Assembly (NCBI GenBank): GCA_038239195.1
Contig: JBBSEZ010000176.1
Location: 1 to 18,516 of the forward strand
Source: JBBSEZ01 sp038239195
GTDB lineage: Bacteria; Planctomycetota; Planctomycetia; Gemmatales; Gemmataceae
DNA: 18,516 nucleotides
Direction: 5' to 3'
In this document: piece after piece, positions 1-8,000 of the stretch
Layout of the letters: every line of letters starts with the position of its first letter
How positions within the stretch are numbered: position 1 is the stretch's first letter
Program-made: the position numbers and the translations under genes
The notes under the pieces: generated by a model
Seen by the model: only the letters and a program-made list of their open reading frames with translations
Database searches by the model: none
Told to the model about the DNA's origin: nothing

Positions 1-2
1 AT

Positions 3-245
3 GACCTTGCCTACGAGATCAGCGAGCGCGTCGAGAACTTCCTCGGCGCGGGCGCCCGCCTCGTCTGGGTGATCGACCCGAGCGTGCGGACGGTGATCGT
101 CTACCGCGCCAACGGCACCATCGCCGGCCTGCGGGAGAGCGGCGAACTGGACGGCGAGGACGTCCTCCCCGGCTTCCGCTGCCCGGTGAGCCAGCTGTTC
201 CGCACGCCCGCGGCCCCGGCGCAGTCCAACGGCGCCTCGGCGTGA
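3..245 (+). CDS. Uma2 family protein (restriction-endonuclease-like fold), C-terminal part
   Basis: The window opens inside this gene, so the N-terminal half and the start are missing; about 80 codons are visible, ending with TGA at 243-245. The translation runs DLAYEISERVENFLGAGARLVWVIDP, then VRTVIVYR and LPGFRCPVSQLF. This is the typical second half of Uma2 (DUF820) proteins, in which a Y-rich helix (K/R..Y...GV..VW.IDP) is followed by a beta strand with V.VY and a closing LPGF...V..LF motif. The family has a PD-(D/E)XK-like fold and occurs in many copies in planctomycetes and cyanobacteria; its biological role is not settled. The acidic residues of the catalytic core would lie upstream of the window and cannot be checked. 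It converges with the next gene, the two stop codons being one base apart. Confidence 0.8.
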   Translation, partial: DLAYEISERVENFLGAGARLVWVIDPSVRTVIVYRANGTIAGLRESGELDGEDVLPGFRCPVSQLFRTPAAPAQSNGASA

Positions 246-246
246 T

Positions 247-1275
247 TCACTCCGCCCGGCCCCGGTAGCGCTTCGTCACCGCAGGCACCAAATACTCGTC
301 GAACGCCCGGTCGAGGTCGTACGCCGGCCCCCACCCCCAATCGCCCCGCGCCGTCGAGTCGTCCACGTCCACCGGCCAGCTGTCCACGATGCCCTGGCGC
401 TTGACGTCCGGCTCGAACGTCACCTGCGCCTCGGGGAAGGCCCGCCGCACGCGGTCCCACACCTCCCCGGCGGAGGGGTTGAAGCTGCCGATGTTGTAGA
501 CCTTGCGCGTCAGCTTCTCGCGCGGCGCCGACTCCAGCGCCAGCAGCGCCCGCACCGCGTCGGGCATCGCCATGAACGGGATGCGCGTGTCCTCGCGCAC
601 GAACGATGCGTACGGCTTGCCCGCCGCCGCCGCGTGCAGCATCTCCGGGGCGAAGTCGCTCGTCCCGCCCGTCGGCACGGTCGCGGCGCTGATGAGGCCG
701 GGGAAGCGCAGCGAGCGGAAGTCGAGCAGGGCCTGCATGGCGTGGGCGTCGAGCTGGCGATAATAGCGCTCGTAATAGCGCCCCAGGCGCTCGCAATAGA
801 GCTTGTTGATGCCGTACATGGTGCGCGGCTCGCACCACTCTTCCTCGCGCACGCGCCCGGCGGCCTCCTTGGTCGCGAGGTCGGGCAATCCGTAGACGGC
901 GACCGAACTGGGGTAGAGGAACTTGATGGGGCGCTCCTGCTGGCGCGCCTGCGAGACGGCCATTTCGAGAAGGTTCAAGGTGCCGTCCACGTTGACGCGG
1001 TTGGCCAGGCGCGGCTGGCGCTCCGACTTGGTGGAGAGCAGGGCGGCGAGGTGATAGATGGCGTCGAAGTCGTAGGTGGCGACCAGGGTGTCGAGCAGGG
1101 CGACGTCGGCGACGTCGCCGCTGACAACGCGGTGACAGCGGGCCCGGACGTGCTCGTCGGGCGCATGCAGGTCGAGCGCGACGATGCGGTCGTGCGACGT
1201 CTCCGCCAGGCTGGCCACCAGCCCGTGGCCGATCTCGCCGTTGGCCCCGGTGATCAGGAGGGTGCGGGGAGGCAT
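247..1275 (-). CDS. tdh: L-threonine 3-dehydrogenase, SDR (epimerase-like) type
   Basis: This is a 342-residue extended SDR protein. It has an N-terminal NAD-binding glycine motif GANGEIG (residues 10-16), an NVDGTLNLLE strand-helix, PSSVAVYG (Ser 123/124) and the catalytic YGINK (Tyr154, Lys158). The stretches RFPGLIS, GGTSDFA, and the C-terminal GIVDSWP / DDSTARGDWGW are characteristic of the short-chain type of threonine dehydrogenase found in animals and some bacteria, which oxidises L-threonine to 2-amino-3-ketobutyrate with NAD+. Known UDP-sugar epimerases lack the DSWP...DWGW ending, which is why I prefer this call. I chose the ATG at 1275 because GAGG lies 8 bases upstream; an in-frame ATG at 1296 would add seven residues. 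No kbl (the usual next enzyme) is adjacent. A substrate other than threonine remains possible. Confidence 0.75.
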   Translation of the reverse strand: MPPRTLLITGANGEIGHGLVASLAETSHDRIVALDLHAPDEHVRARCHRVVSGDVADVALLDTLVATYDFDAIYHLAALLSTKSERQPRLANRVNVDGTLNLLEMAVSQARQQERPIKFLYPSSVAVYGLPDLATKEAAGRVREEEWCEPRTMYGINKLYCERLGRYYERYYRQLDAHAMQALLDFRSLRFPGLISAATVPTGGTSDFAPEMLHAAAAGKPYASFVREDTRIPFMAMPDAVRALLALESAPREKLTRKVYNIGSFNPSAGEVWDRVRRAFPEAQVTFEPDVKRQGIVDSWPVDVDDSTARGDWGWGPAYDLDRAFDEYLVPAVTKRYRGRAE

Positions 1276-1323
1276 GCGCGTTTCCTCGCGAGGCATCGCC
1301 TCGACCGAAAGAAGGATGCAGGC

Positions 1324-1351
1324 ATGTTAGGCCGACCGCCCGGCCCGTCAA
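1324..1351 (-). promoter_or_regulatory. Putative sigma70-like promoter for the threonine dehydrogenase gene
   Basis: On the minus strand, TTGACG (1351-1346) is followed after 16 bases by TAACAT (1329-1324). The implied transcript start near 1317 is about 40 bases before the ATG at 1275. The spacer itself is a GC-rich imperfect palindrome (GGCCG...CGGCC). This is a match by eye only. Confidence 0.4.
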
Positions 1352-1372
1352 GGACGCGGCGGGCGCCCTCGC

Positions 1373-1378
1373 TATACT
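1373..1378 (+). promoter_or_regulatory. Possible -10 element for the kinase gene
   Basis: TATACT stands out in the GC-rich divergent spacer between the dehydrogenase and the kinase, about 75 bases before the kinase ATG. No convincing -35 hexamer lies 16-18 bases upstream, so this is a weak call. Confidence 0.25.
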
Positions 1379-1452
1379 GAACCGGAGCGACGGCGAGGAG
1401 CGGCGGTCGGCCGGGCGTTCGCGCGATCGGGTTGCCCTCAGCGGAAAGAGCC

Positions 1453-4400
1453 ATGACCAGCCCCACCGAGAACGATGCGGGCCAGCCCGGCCAGGAGCTC
1501 ACCAGCCCCTACGCCCCGCCGGGGCCCGCCACGCTCCCGGCGTCGATGCTGCCGCCCGACGCGGACGGGAGAGGGCGCCCCACCGCGGGGCCCGATGCCT
1601 CCCAGGCGGGCCGCTACCAACTCCTCGGCGAGATCGCCCGCGGCGGGATGGGGGCCGTGATCGAGGCCCTCGACCCGGACCTTCGGCGGCTCGTCGCGGT
1701 CAAGGTGCTGCTGGAGCAGCACCAGGGGCGACCCGACCTCACCGCCCGCTTCGTCGAGGAGGCGCAAATCGCGGGGCAGTTGCAGCACCCCGGCGTCGTC
1801 CCCGTCTACGAGCTCGGCCACCTGCCCGACCAGCGCCCGTTCTTCACCATGAAGCTGGTCCAGGGCGAGACCCTCGCCACTCTGCTCGATGCCCGTCCTT
1901 CCCCTGCCGACGACCTGCCGCGCTTCCTGACCATCTTCGAAGCAGTGTGCCAGACGGTGGCCTACGCCCACAGCAAGGGGGTGATTCACCGCGACCTCAA
2001 GCCGAGCAACGTGATGGTGGGCGCCTTCGGCGAGGTCCAGGTCATGGACTGGGGGCTGGCCAAGTCGCTGTTGCGACCGAACGAAGAGGGGGCCTTTGCC
2101 CCGGGCGGCGGCGAGCACGACGGGCCGTCCGCGCAGACCGCGGTCATGTCGCAGCTCGGGGCGGTGATGGGGACGCCCGCGTTCATGTCGCCCGAACAGG
2201 CGCGCGGGGAGCCGGTGGACGAGCGCGCCGACGTGTTCGGGCTGGGCGCCATTCTGTGCGTGATCTTGACGGGCAAGCCGCCCTTCGAGGGGGCGAGCAG
2301 CCGGGACGTCCACGCGCGGGCCGAGCGCGGCGACCTGGCCGACGCCAGCGAACGACTGCGGGGGTGTGCCGCCGACAAGGAGTTGTTGCGCCTGGTCCTC
2401 GACTGCCTGGCGCCCGACCGAGAGGGCCGGCCGAGCCACGCGGGGGTGGTGGCCCAGGCGATGACGGACTACCACGCCGGGGCGCAGGCCCGGCTGCGGC
2501 AGGCGGAGACGGAGCGGGCGGTGGCCGTGGGGAAGGTGGCGGGGGAGCGCAAGGCGCGGCGGCTGACGGCGGCGCTGGCGGCGGCGCTGGTCGGGCTGGT
2601 GGTCCTGGGGGTGGTTGGCTGGCGCTGGCAGGAGTGGCAGCGGCAGGCGCGGCAGGATCGCCTCGACGAGGTGGCAGGGCAGGCGGAAGACGACCTGCGG
2701 CAGTCGGAGGAGCTGTGGGAGCAGGCCCGCGCCGGCGGGGGCCCCGAGGCGTGGGCGGCGGCCCTGGCGGCGGCGCGCCGCGCGGAGGGCCGCCTGGCCG
2801 GGCAGGAGGTGGACGAGGAGTTGCGCCAGCGCGCCCAGAAGGCGGTGGCCGACCTGGTGAAGGAGCAGGCCGACCGGCGCATGCTCGAGCGGATCGAGAA
2901 GGCCCGGCTGCGGCAGCTCGAACTGCGCGACGAACAGCTCGACCTCGCCGGCGCCGCGGCGGAGTACGCGCGGGCGTTCCAGGAGCACGGCCTCGACGTT
3001 TTGGCTTTGCCCGTCGAGGAGGCGGCCCGGGGGGTACGCGACAGCGCCATCCGCGCCGAGCTCGCGGCGGCGCTCGACGACTGGGCCGAAAGCCTGGGCA
3101 ACGACGCGAACGCGGAGCGCCTGCGCGAGGTGGCGCGGCAAGGAGACCCGAGCTCGTTCCGCCAGCGATTGCGCGACGCCCGGGCCCGCCGCGACCGGGG
3201 GGCCCTGCGCGAGCTGGCGCGGTCGGCGGACCTGGCCCGGCTGCCCAGCGCCAGCGTCGCGCTGCTGGCCCGGGCCCTGATCGAGAACGGGGAGAAGGGC
3301 CCTGCCATCGAGGTTTTGCGGCGGGCGCAGCTCGCGCACTCCCTCGATTTCTGGATCAACTTTCAGCTCGGCGCTCAGCTCGAAAGGGGCGGGCGCCTGG
3401 CGTCGGTCGAGGCGGCTCGCTTCTACACCGTGGCCCGGGCGCTGCGCCCACAAGCCCCCGCGGTCCACCTCAACCTGGGCAACGCCCTGGTGCGCGCCGG
3501 GACGGTCGAGGCGGGCATCGCCTCCTATCGCGAGGCGATTTTGCTCAAAAAGGACTACGCGATGGCCCACTACAACCTCGGGCTCGCCGAGCTGCGCGCG
3601 CGCAGGCCCGAGGCGGCCATCGTCGCTTTCCGCGAGGCGATCCGGCTTCGGCCGAATTACGCCGAGGCGCACAACAACCTCGGCAACGTCTACCACGAAC
3701 TGAATCGAAACGAGGAGGCCCTGGGCGAGTACCGGCGCGGCATCGCGCTGCGCCCGAAACACGCTGCGGGCTACCTCAACGTCGGCGCGGTGCTCGCCGA
3801 GCAGGGCAAGTTCGAGGAGGCCGTCGCCTCCTACCGGGAGGCGCTGCGCTTCGACGAGGCCTCCGCGACGGCCCACAACAACCTCGGCTCCGCGCTGCAC
3901 CAACTCGACGACCTCGACGGCGCGGAGGCCCACCTCCGCGAGGCGATCCGCCTGAGGCCTACCCTCGACCTTGCCTACACCAACCTGGGCCGGCTCCTCC
4001 GGGCCCGGGGCGACCTGCCCGGCGCCCTCGCCGCCTACCGCGACGCGTTGCGGCTCCTCCCGAACGACGCGGTGGCGCACTTCAACCTGGGGACGGCCTT
4101 GCAGGCGGCGAGGCGCTTCCCCGAGGCGGCGTCTGCCTTCCAGGAGGCGATCCACCGCGACGGGAAGCTCCCCGGCGCGTACCAGGCGCTCGGCAGCGCG
4201 TACCGAGGCATGGGGCGGCTCGACGCGGCGATCGCCTCCTATCGAAAAGACATTAAGTTGCGCCCCCGGGTTGCTGGGCCCCGCATCGACCTGGGCACGT
4301 CGTTGGCGGACAAGGGGATGCGCGAGGAGGCCGTCCGCTCCTACCGCGAGGCGCTGGAGCTCCAGCCCAAGTCCGTCCTCGCGCGCGTGAACCTCGGGAT

Positions 4401-5430
4401 CGCGCTGCGGCAGTTGGGCCGGCTCGACGAGGCGCTGGTCGCCCTCGGCGAGGGGGCCCGGCTGGCACCGAACGATGCCTGGGCACACCGGCAGCTCGGC
4501 GTCGCCTGGCTGGCGAAAGGCCGGCTCCCCGATGCCCTCGCGGCCCTGCGCCGGGCCGTCGAGTTGCGGCCCGGCTACGTGGAAGCGCACCATGCGCTGG
4601 GCGAGGCGCTCATGCGGGCGGGCCGGCCGGACCAGGCGATCCTCGCCTACCGGCAGGCCGTTCGACTGCGGCCGAGCCACGCCGAGGCGCTCGCCGATCT
4701 CGGGCGGGCCGAGGAGGCCACCGGGGCGGTTGGCCCGGCGATCCAATCCTACCGCGCGAGCGTGCGCGCCCGGCCGATGGCCCCCGCCGGCTGGATCGGG
4801 TTGGGGCGCCTTCAAGTGCGACAGGGCGAGCTGAAAGAGGCCGTCGAGGCGCTGCGGCGCGGCGACGTGCTGGCCGAGTTGGGTGGGGAGAAGGAACGTC
4901 CGTCGGCGAAGTGGTTGGCCGAGGCGGTGCGGCTGCTGGCCCTGGAAAAGAAGCTCCCGGCGATAGTAAAGGGAGACGTGAAGGCGGTTGGCGCGCGCGA
5001 GCGCCTCGACTTCGCGCTCCTGTGCGCGTGCAAGGGCCACCCCGCCGCCGCGGTGCCATTCTTCGAGGGCGCCTTTCGGGAGGCCCTGGAACTGGCGGGG
5101 GCCGCGCGCGGTCATCGCTTCGAGGCGGCCTGCGCCGCCGCGCGGGCCGGGTGTGGGATCGGCGACGTCAAGGAGAGGGCGCGGTGGAGGGGGCAGGCGC
5201 TGGAGTGGCTGCGCGCCGACCTCGCTTATTGGGAAGGGGAGGCGAAGGCGCGGCCGGCCTCGACCCGCGGCGAGGTGGCCCTGGCGCTGCGCGGCTGGCA
5301 GGGAGACGGTCGGCTGGCGTGCGCGCGCGAGGCCGCGGCGCTGGAAAAGCTCCCCGAGGCGGAGCGAGCCGGGTGGCGCCGATTGTGGCAAGAGGTCGCG
5401 GCGCTGGGCAAGTCGGCGCGGGGCGGATAA
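1453..5430 (+). CDS. Membrane serine/threonine protein kinase with C-terminal TPR array
   Basis: A 1325-residue protein. A Pro-rich head is followed by a Hanks-type kinase domain (about residues 53-340) with GEIARGGMGAV glycine loop, VAVK lysine (Lys84), HRDLKPSN (catalytic Asp181), DWG in place of DFG (Asp199) and MSPEQA. All catalytic residues are present, so it should be active. One transmembrane helix (about 371-393) separates it from a charged helical stretch (about 395-640). At least 14 TPR repeats (about 669-1140) come next, recognisable by the recurring A.AH.NLG and A..AYREAI..RP motifs. The tail (WLRADLAYW, LEKLPEAERAGWRRLW) is typical of planctomycete kinases. The topology suggests a cytoplasmic kinase and an external TPR domain that could bind proteins; the ligand is unknown. 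The ATG at 1453 has GGAAAGAG just upstream; an in-frame TTG at 1432 is less likely. Confidence 0.9.
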   Translation: MTSPTENDAGQPGQELTSPYAPPGPATLPASMLPPDADGRGRPTAGPDASQAGRYQLLGEIARGGMGAVIEALDPDLRRLVAVKVLLEQHQGRPDLTARFVEEAQIAGQLQHPGVVPVYELGHLPDQRPFFTMKLVQGETLATLLDARPSPADDLPRFLTIFEAVCQTVAYAHSKGVIHRDLKPSNVMVGAFGEVQVMDWGLAKSLLRPNEEGAFAPGGGEHDGPSAQTAVMSQLGAVMGTPAFMSPEQARGEPVDERADVFGLGAILCVILTGKPPFEGASSRDVHARAERGDLADASERLRGCAADKELLRLVLDCLAPDREGRPSHAGVVAQAMTDYHAGAQARLRQAETERAVAVGKVAGERKARRLTAALAAALVGLVVLGVVGWRWQEWQRQARQDRLDEVAGQAEDDLRQSEELWEQARAGGGPEAWAAALAAARRAEGRLAGQEVDEELRQRAQKAVADLVKEQADRRMLERIEKARLRQLELRDEQLDLAGAAAEYARAFQEHGLDVLALPVEEAARGVRDSAIRAELAAALDDWAESLGNDANAERLREVARQGDPSSFRQRLRDARARRDRGALRELARSADLARLPSASVALLARALIENGEKGPAIEVLRRAQLAHSLDFWINFQLGAQLERGGRLASVEAARFYTVARALRPQAPAVHLNLGNALVRAGTVEAGIASYREAILLKKDYAMAHYNLGLAELRARRPEAAIVAFREAIRLRPNYAEAHNNLGNVYHELNRNEEALGEYRRGIALRPKHAAGYLNVGAVLAEQGKFEEAVASYREALRFDEASATAHNNLGSALHQLDDLDGAEAHLREAIRLRPTLDLAYTNLGRLLRARGDLPGALAAYRDALRLLPNDAVAHFNLGTALQAARRFPEAASAFQEAIHRDGKLPGAYQALGSAYRGMGRLDAAIASYRKDIKLRPRVAGPRIDLGTSLADKGMREEAVRSYREALELQPKSVLARVNLGIALRQLGRLDEALVALGEGARLAPNDAWAHRQLGVAWLAKGRLPDALAALRRAVELRPGYVEAHHALGEALMRAGRPDQAILAYRQAVRLRPSHAEALADLGRAEEATGAVGPAIQSYRASVRARPMAPAGWIGLGRLQVRQGELKEAVEALRRGDVLAELGGEKERPSAKWLAEAVRLLALEKKLPAIVKGDVKAVGARERLDFALLCACKGHPAAAVPFFEGAFREALELAGAARGHRFEAACAAARAGCGIGDVKERARWRGQALEWLRADLAYWEGEAKARPASTRGEVALALRGWQGDGRLACAREAAALEKLPEAERAGWRRLWQEVAALGKSARGG

Positions 5431-5458
5431 GCTGCCGGGGTGCCCGCGTTTCTTCTCC

Positions 5459-5466
5459 CGGAGGTG
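5459..5466 (+). promoter_or_regulatory. Strong ribosome binding site deciding a GTG start
   Basis: CGGAGGTG lies 7 bases before the GTG at 5474. It fixes the start of the deacetylase-like gene, whose reading frame stays open far upstream inside the kinase gene. Confidence 0.7.
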
Positions 5467-5473
5467 CCAACCC

Positions 5474-7006
5474 GTGCTTGCCCGCATCGCTGCTCGCCTG
5501 TGCTTGCTCGCCCTGGCCGGGGCGCTGTTCGTCCCGTCCACCCTCTGGGCCGCTGCGCCCCCCGCGGCCAAGCCGCCGCCGACGGTTTACGTCATCCTCT
5601 GGTTCGACACCGAGGACTATCTCCTGCCCGCCAGCGACGACGCTGCCCGCGACGTGGCGGCGTTCCTGACGAAGGAAGGGGTGCGGGCGACGTTCAAGGT
5701 CGTCGGCGAGAAGGCGCGCACGCTGCTGGCGCGCCGGCGCGTGGACGTCATCAACGCCTTGAAGAAACATGAGATCGGCTATCACTCCAACTGGCACAGC
5801 GTGCAGCCGACGCCGGCGCTGTACCTGGCCAACCTCGGCTGGGACGAGGGGGTGGCCGAGTTCGACCGGCGCGAGGGCCCGGGGCGGGCCGACGTGGAAC
5901 GCATCTTCGGGCAGGCGCCGACGTGCTACGGCCAGCCGGGCAGCTCGTGGGGGCCGCAGAGTTACGGGGCCCTCAACAAGTGGGGCATGAAGGTCTACCT
6001 CGACGCCGGCTCGCACGTCGCCTTCGACGGCAAGCCGTGCTATTACGCGGGCGTGCTCAACCTCTACCAGCTCGAGCACACCGTCCGCGCCGACCTCAAC
6101 AACGCCAAACTGCTCTCCCAGACCGAGGATCGTTTTGCCCGGGCCCGGAAGAAACTGCTGGCCGAGGGCGGCGGCGTCATCAGCATCTACTACCACCCGT
6201 GCGAGTGGGTACACAAGGAGTTTTGGGACGGCGTCAACTTCGGGCGCGGCGCCAACCCGCCGCGCGAAGCGTGGAAGCTCCCCCGGCAGAAGACGGCCGA
6301 CGAGACGAAGCTGTCGTATCGCATCTTCGCCGACTACGTGCGCTTCATGAAGCGCTTCCCCGACGTCAAGTTCATCACGGCCTCCGAGGCCGCCCGGCTC
6401 TACCGCGACCCGGCGCGCGGCAAGCGCTTCACGAAGGACGAGCTCGCGGCGGTCGCCCGGACGGTCCTCGCCACGCCCGAAGAGGTCACGTTCCAGACGC
6501 GCGGCAACCTGTCGCTGTCGGCGAGCGAGGTGTTCGTCTTGCTCAACGACTACGTGGCGGCGCGGACCGCGGGGCGAGCGCCAGCGCACGTCGAGTTGCG
6601 CGGCACGCCCTACGGGCCGACGGGGCGCCCGGTGGACCTGGCAGCGCCGGTGACGACCGATGCGAGCCAGTTCGGGCGGACGAGCGTGGACGTGGCCGAC
6701 TTCGCGAGCAAGCAAGGGCGGGTGCCGAGCGCCGTCTGGTTGGGCAGCAAGGCGGTCCCGCCCGAGGCGTATCTGCGGGCCCTTGCGGGGGTGGCGCTGG
6801 CGCTGCTGGAAGGCAAGCGCATGCCGGCGACGGTGGAGGTGAAGGCGGCACGGCTGGGGGCGGGAAAGTACGTGGCGGCCGACAACCCGAAGTTGTGGGG
6901 GTGGGTGATCTTTCCGCCAGGGCACCGGGCGCCGGCGATGATGGAGCTGGCGCGGCGGCAGGCGTGGGCGCTGAAGCCGGCGCTGCTGGATCGAGGGGCG
7001 CGGTGA
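5474..7006 (+). CDS. Secreted polysaccharide deacetylase-like protein
   Basis: A 510-residue protein starting at GTG. Residues 1-27 are a signal peptide: positive head (ARIAAR), hydrophobic core (LCLLALAGALFV) and a likely cut after LWA or the following alanines. The mature protein opens with VYVILWFDTEDYL (DTED at 45-48), the position of the metal-binding Asp pair in NodB/CE4 deacetylases. HSNWHS (His104, His108) fits the second metal-binding motif, and a later SIYYHPCEWVHKEFWD strand fits the barrel. The rest, from about residue 300, is a domain I cannot name. The expected role is removal of acyl groups from a cell-envelope or external polysaccharide, or a related metal-dependent hydrolysis. 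It lies 43 bases after the kinase gene on the same strand, so co-transcription is possible. The substrate is unknown. Confidence 0.75.
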   Translation: MLARIAARLCLLALAGALFVPSTLWAAAPPAAKPPPTVYVILWFDTEDYLLPASDDAARDVAAFLTKEGVRATFKVVGEKARTLLARRRVDVINALKKHEIGYHSNWHSVQPTPALYLANLGWDEGVAEFDRREGPGRADVERIFGQAPTCYGQPGSSWGPQSYGALNKWGMKVYLDAGSHVAFDGKPCYYAGVLNLYQLEHTVRADLNNAKLLSQTEDRFARARKKLLAEGGGVISIYYHPCEWVHKEFWDGVNFGRGANPPREAWKLPRQKTADETKLSYRIFADYVRFMKRFPDVKFITASEAARLYRDPARGKRFTKDELAAVARTVLATPEEVTFQTRGNLSLSASEVFVLLNDYVAARTAGRAPAHVELRGTPYGPTGRPVDLAAPVTTDASQFGRTSVDVADFASKQGRVPSAVWLGSKAVPPEAYLRALAGVALALLEGKRMPATVEVKAARLGAGKYVAADNPKLWGWVIFPPGHRAPAMMELARRQAWALKPALLDRGAR

Positions 7007-7165
7007 GTTGGGCGCCCTCGGGGGGATCGTGCGCAGCCGCTACCTTTGGCGCCCTCGACCCTCTCCAAAGTTCATCACTCGCTGACCCTCCATTCCGGGC
7101 GCGGGCATGGTTGTTCGCGCCCCGCTCCTTCCTCCGATGGCGAGCGCGGCTCGCGAGGACTTTCG

Positions 7166-7990
7166 ATGAGCGCGCCCCGTACGCGGCCCGAGCCCGGGCA
7201 GATCGTTCGCGTCCGCCAGCGCCAGTACCTCGTCGAGGACGTTGCCCCGCCGCCCGCGCCGGTGGACTGTACGCTCGTTCGCATGGCCTGCCTCGACGAC
7301 GACGCCCAGAGCCAACCGCTCTAGGCGCTTTGGGAGATGGAGGTCGATGCCCGCGTCCTCGGCGATTCCGGCTGGCACGGCATCGCCAGCCGCGGCTTCG
7401 ACCCGCCCCGGCTGTTCTCGGCCTACCTGCACACCCTGCGCTGGAACTGCGTCACCGCCACCGACCCGCGCCTCTTCCAGGCCCCGTTCCGCGCCGGCAT
7501 TCGCCTCGACGCCTACCGGCTTGAACCGCTCCGCAAGGCCCTCCTGCTGCCGCGCGTCAACCTCTTCATCGCCGACGACGTCGGCCTCGGCAACACCATC
7601 GAGGCCGGCCTCATCGCCCGCGAACTGCTCCTGCGCAAGAAGGTGAGAGAGATCGTCGTCGCCTGCCCGCCGTCGGTGCTGCTCCAGTGGCGCGACGAGT
7701 TCGACGCCCGCTTCGGGCTGGCCTTCGAGGTGCTCGACCGCGATTACGTCCTCCGCGTGCGGCGGGAGCGCGGCTACGGCGTAAATCCGTGGACCTCGCA
7801 CAGCCGATTCCTCGTCTCGCGTCGATTCACCGCCCAGGACTTCGTTCACCACGACCTTTCGCGCGCCTGCCTGGCCCAGTCGGAAGACTCCCTGAAGCGC
7901 GTGGTCCTGCTGGGCCGACTCTGCCTCTACGGCCCCGGCGCCGCCCGGTTGCACGAGGAGCTGATCGCCGTCGCCGCGCGGCGAGACGGC
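7166..7990 (+). pseudogene. drmD: drmD remnant, SNF2-like helicase of class 1 DISARM
   Basis: The ATG at 7166 has GAGG 7 bases upstream. The translation starts MSAPRTRPEPGQIVRVRQRQ and continues to CLDDDAQSQPL, then meets an amber stop (7322-7324). It resumes in the same frame as ALWEMEVDARVLGDSGWHG and runs through the first SNF2 motifs: FIADDVGLGNTIEAGLIARE and VVACPPSVLLQWRDEF. The Walker A lysine is replaced by Asn (codon 7592-7594). Around 7828 the sequence jumps from NPWTSHSRFLVSRR to what looks like the far C-terminal region (SRACLAQSEDSLKRVVLLGRLCLYGPGAARLHEEL). The central and terminal helicase domains are therefore missing; DrmD is normally about 1000 residues. Intact DrmD is a helicase partner in phage restriction. 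This copy cannot work. Identity rests on the N-terminal signature and on the following drm genes. Confidence 0.8.
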
Positions 7991-8000
7991 GGGGCACGCG

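Noticed and set aside
1438..5571. Very long open frame on the minus strand opposite the kinase gene
   Set aside because: It mirrors the codon structure of the kinase-TPR gene in GC-rich DNA, has Arg/Pro/Gly-rich low-complexity translation and no recognisable domain.
5168..6925. Long minus-strand open frame opposite the deacetylase-like gene
   Set aside because: It is the shadow of a gene with a signal peptide and NodB-like motifs on the other strand; its own translation is Arg-rich and shows no family features.
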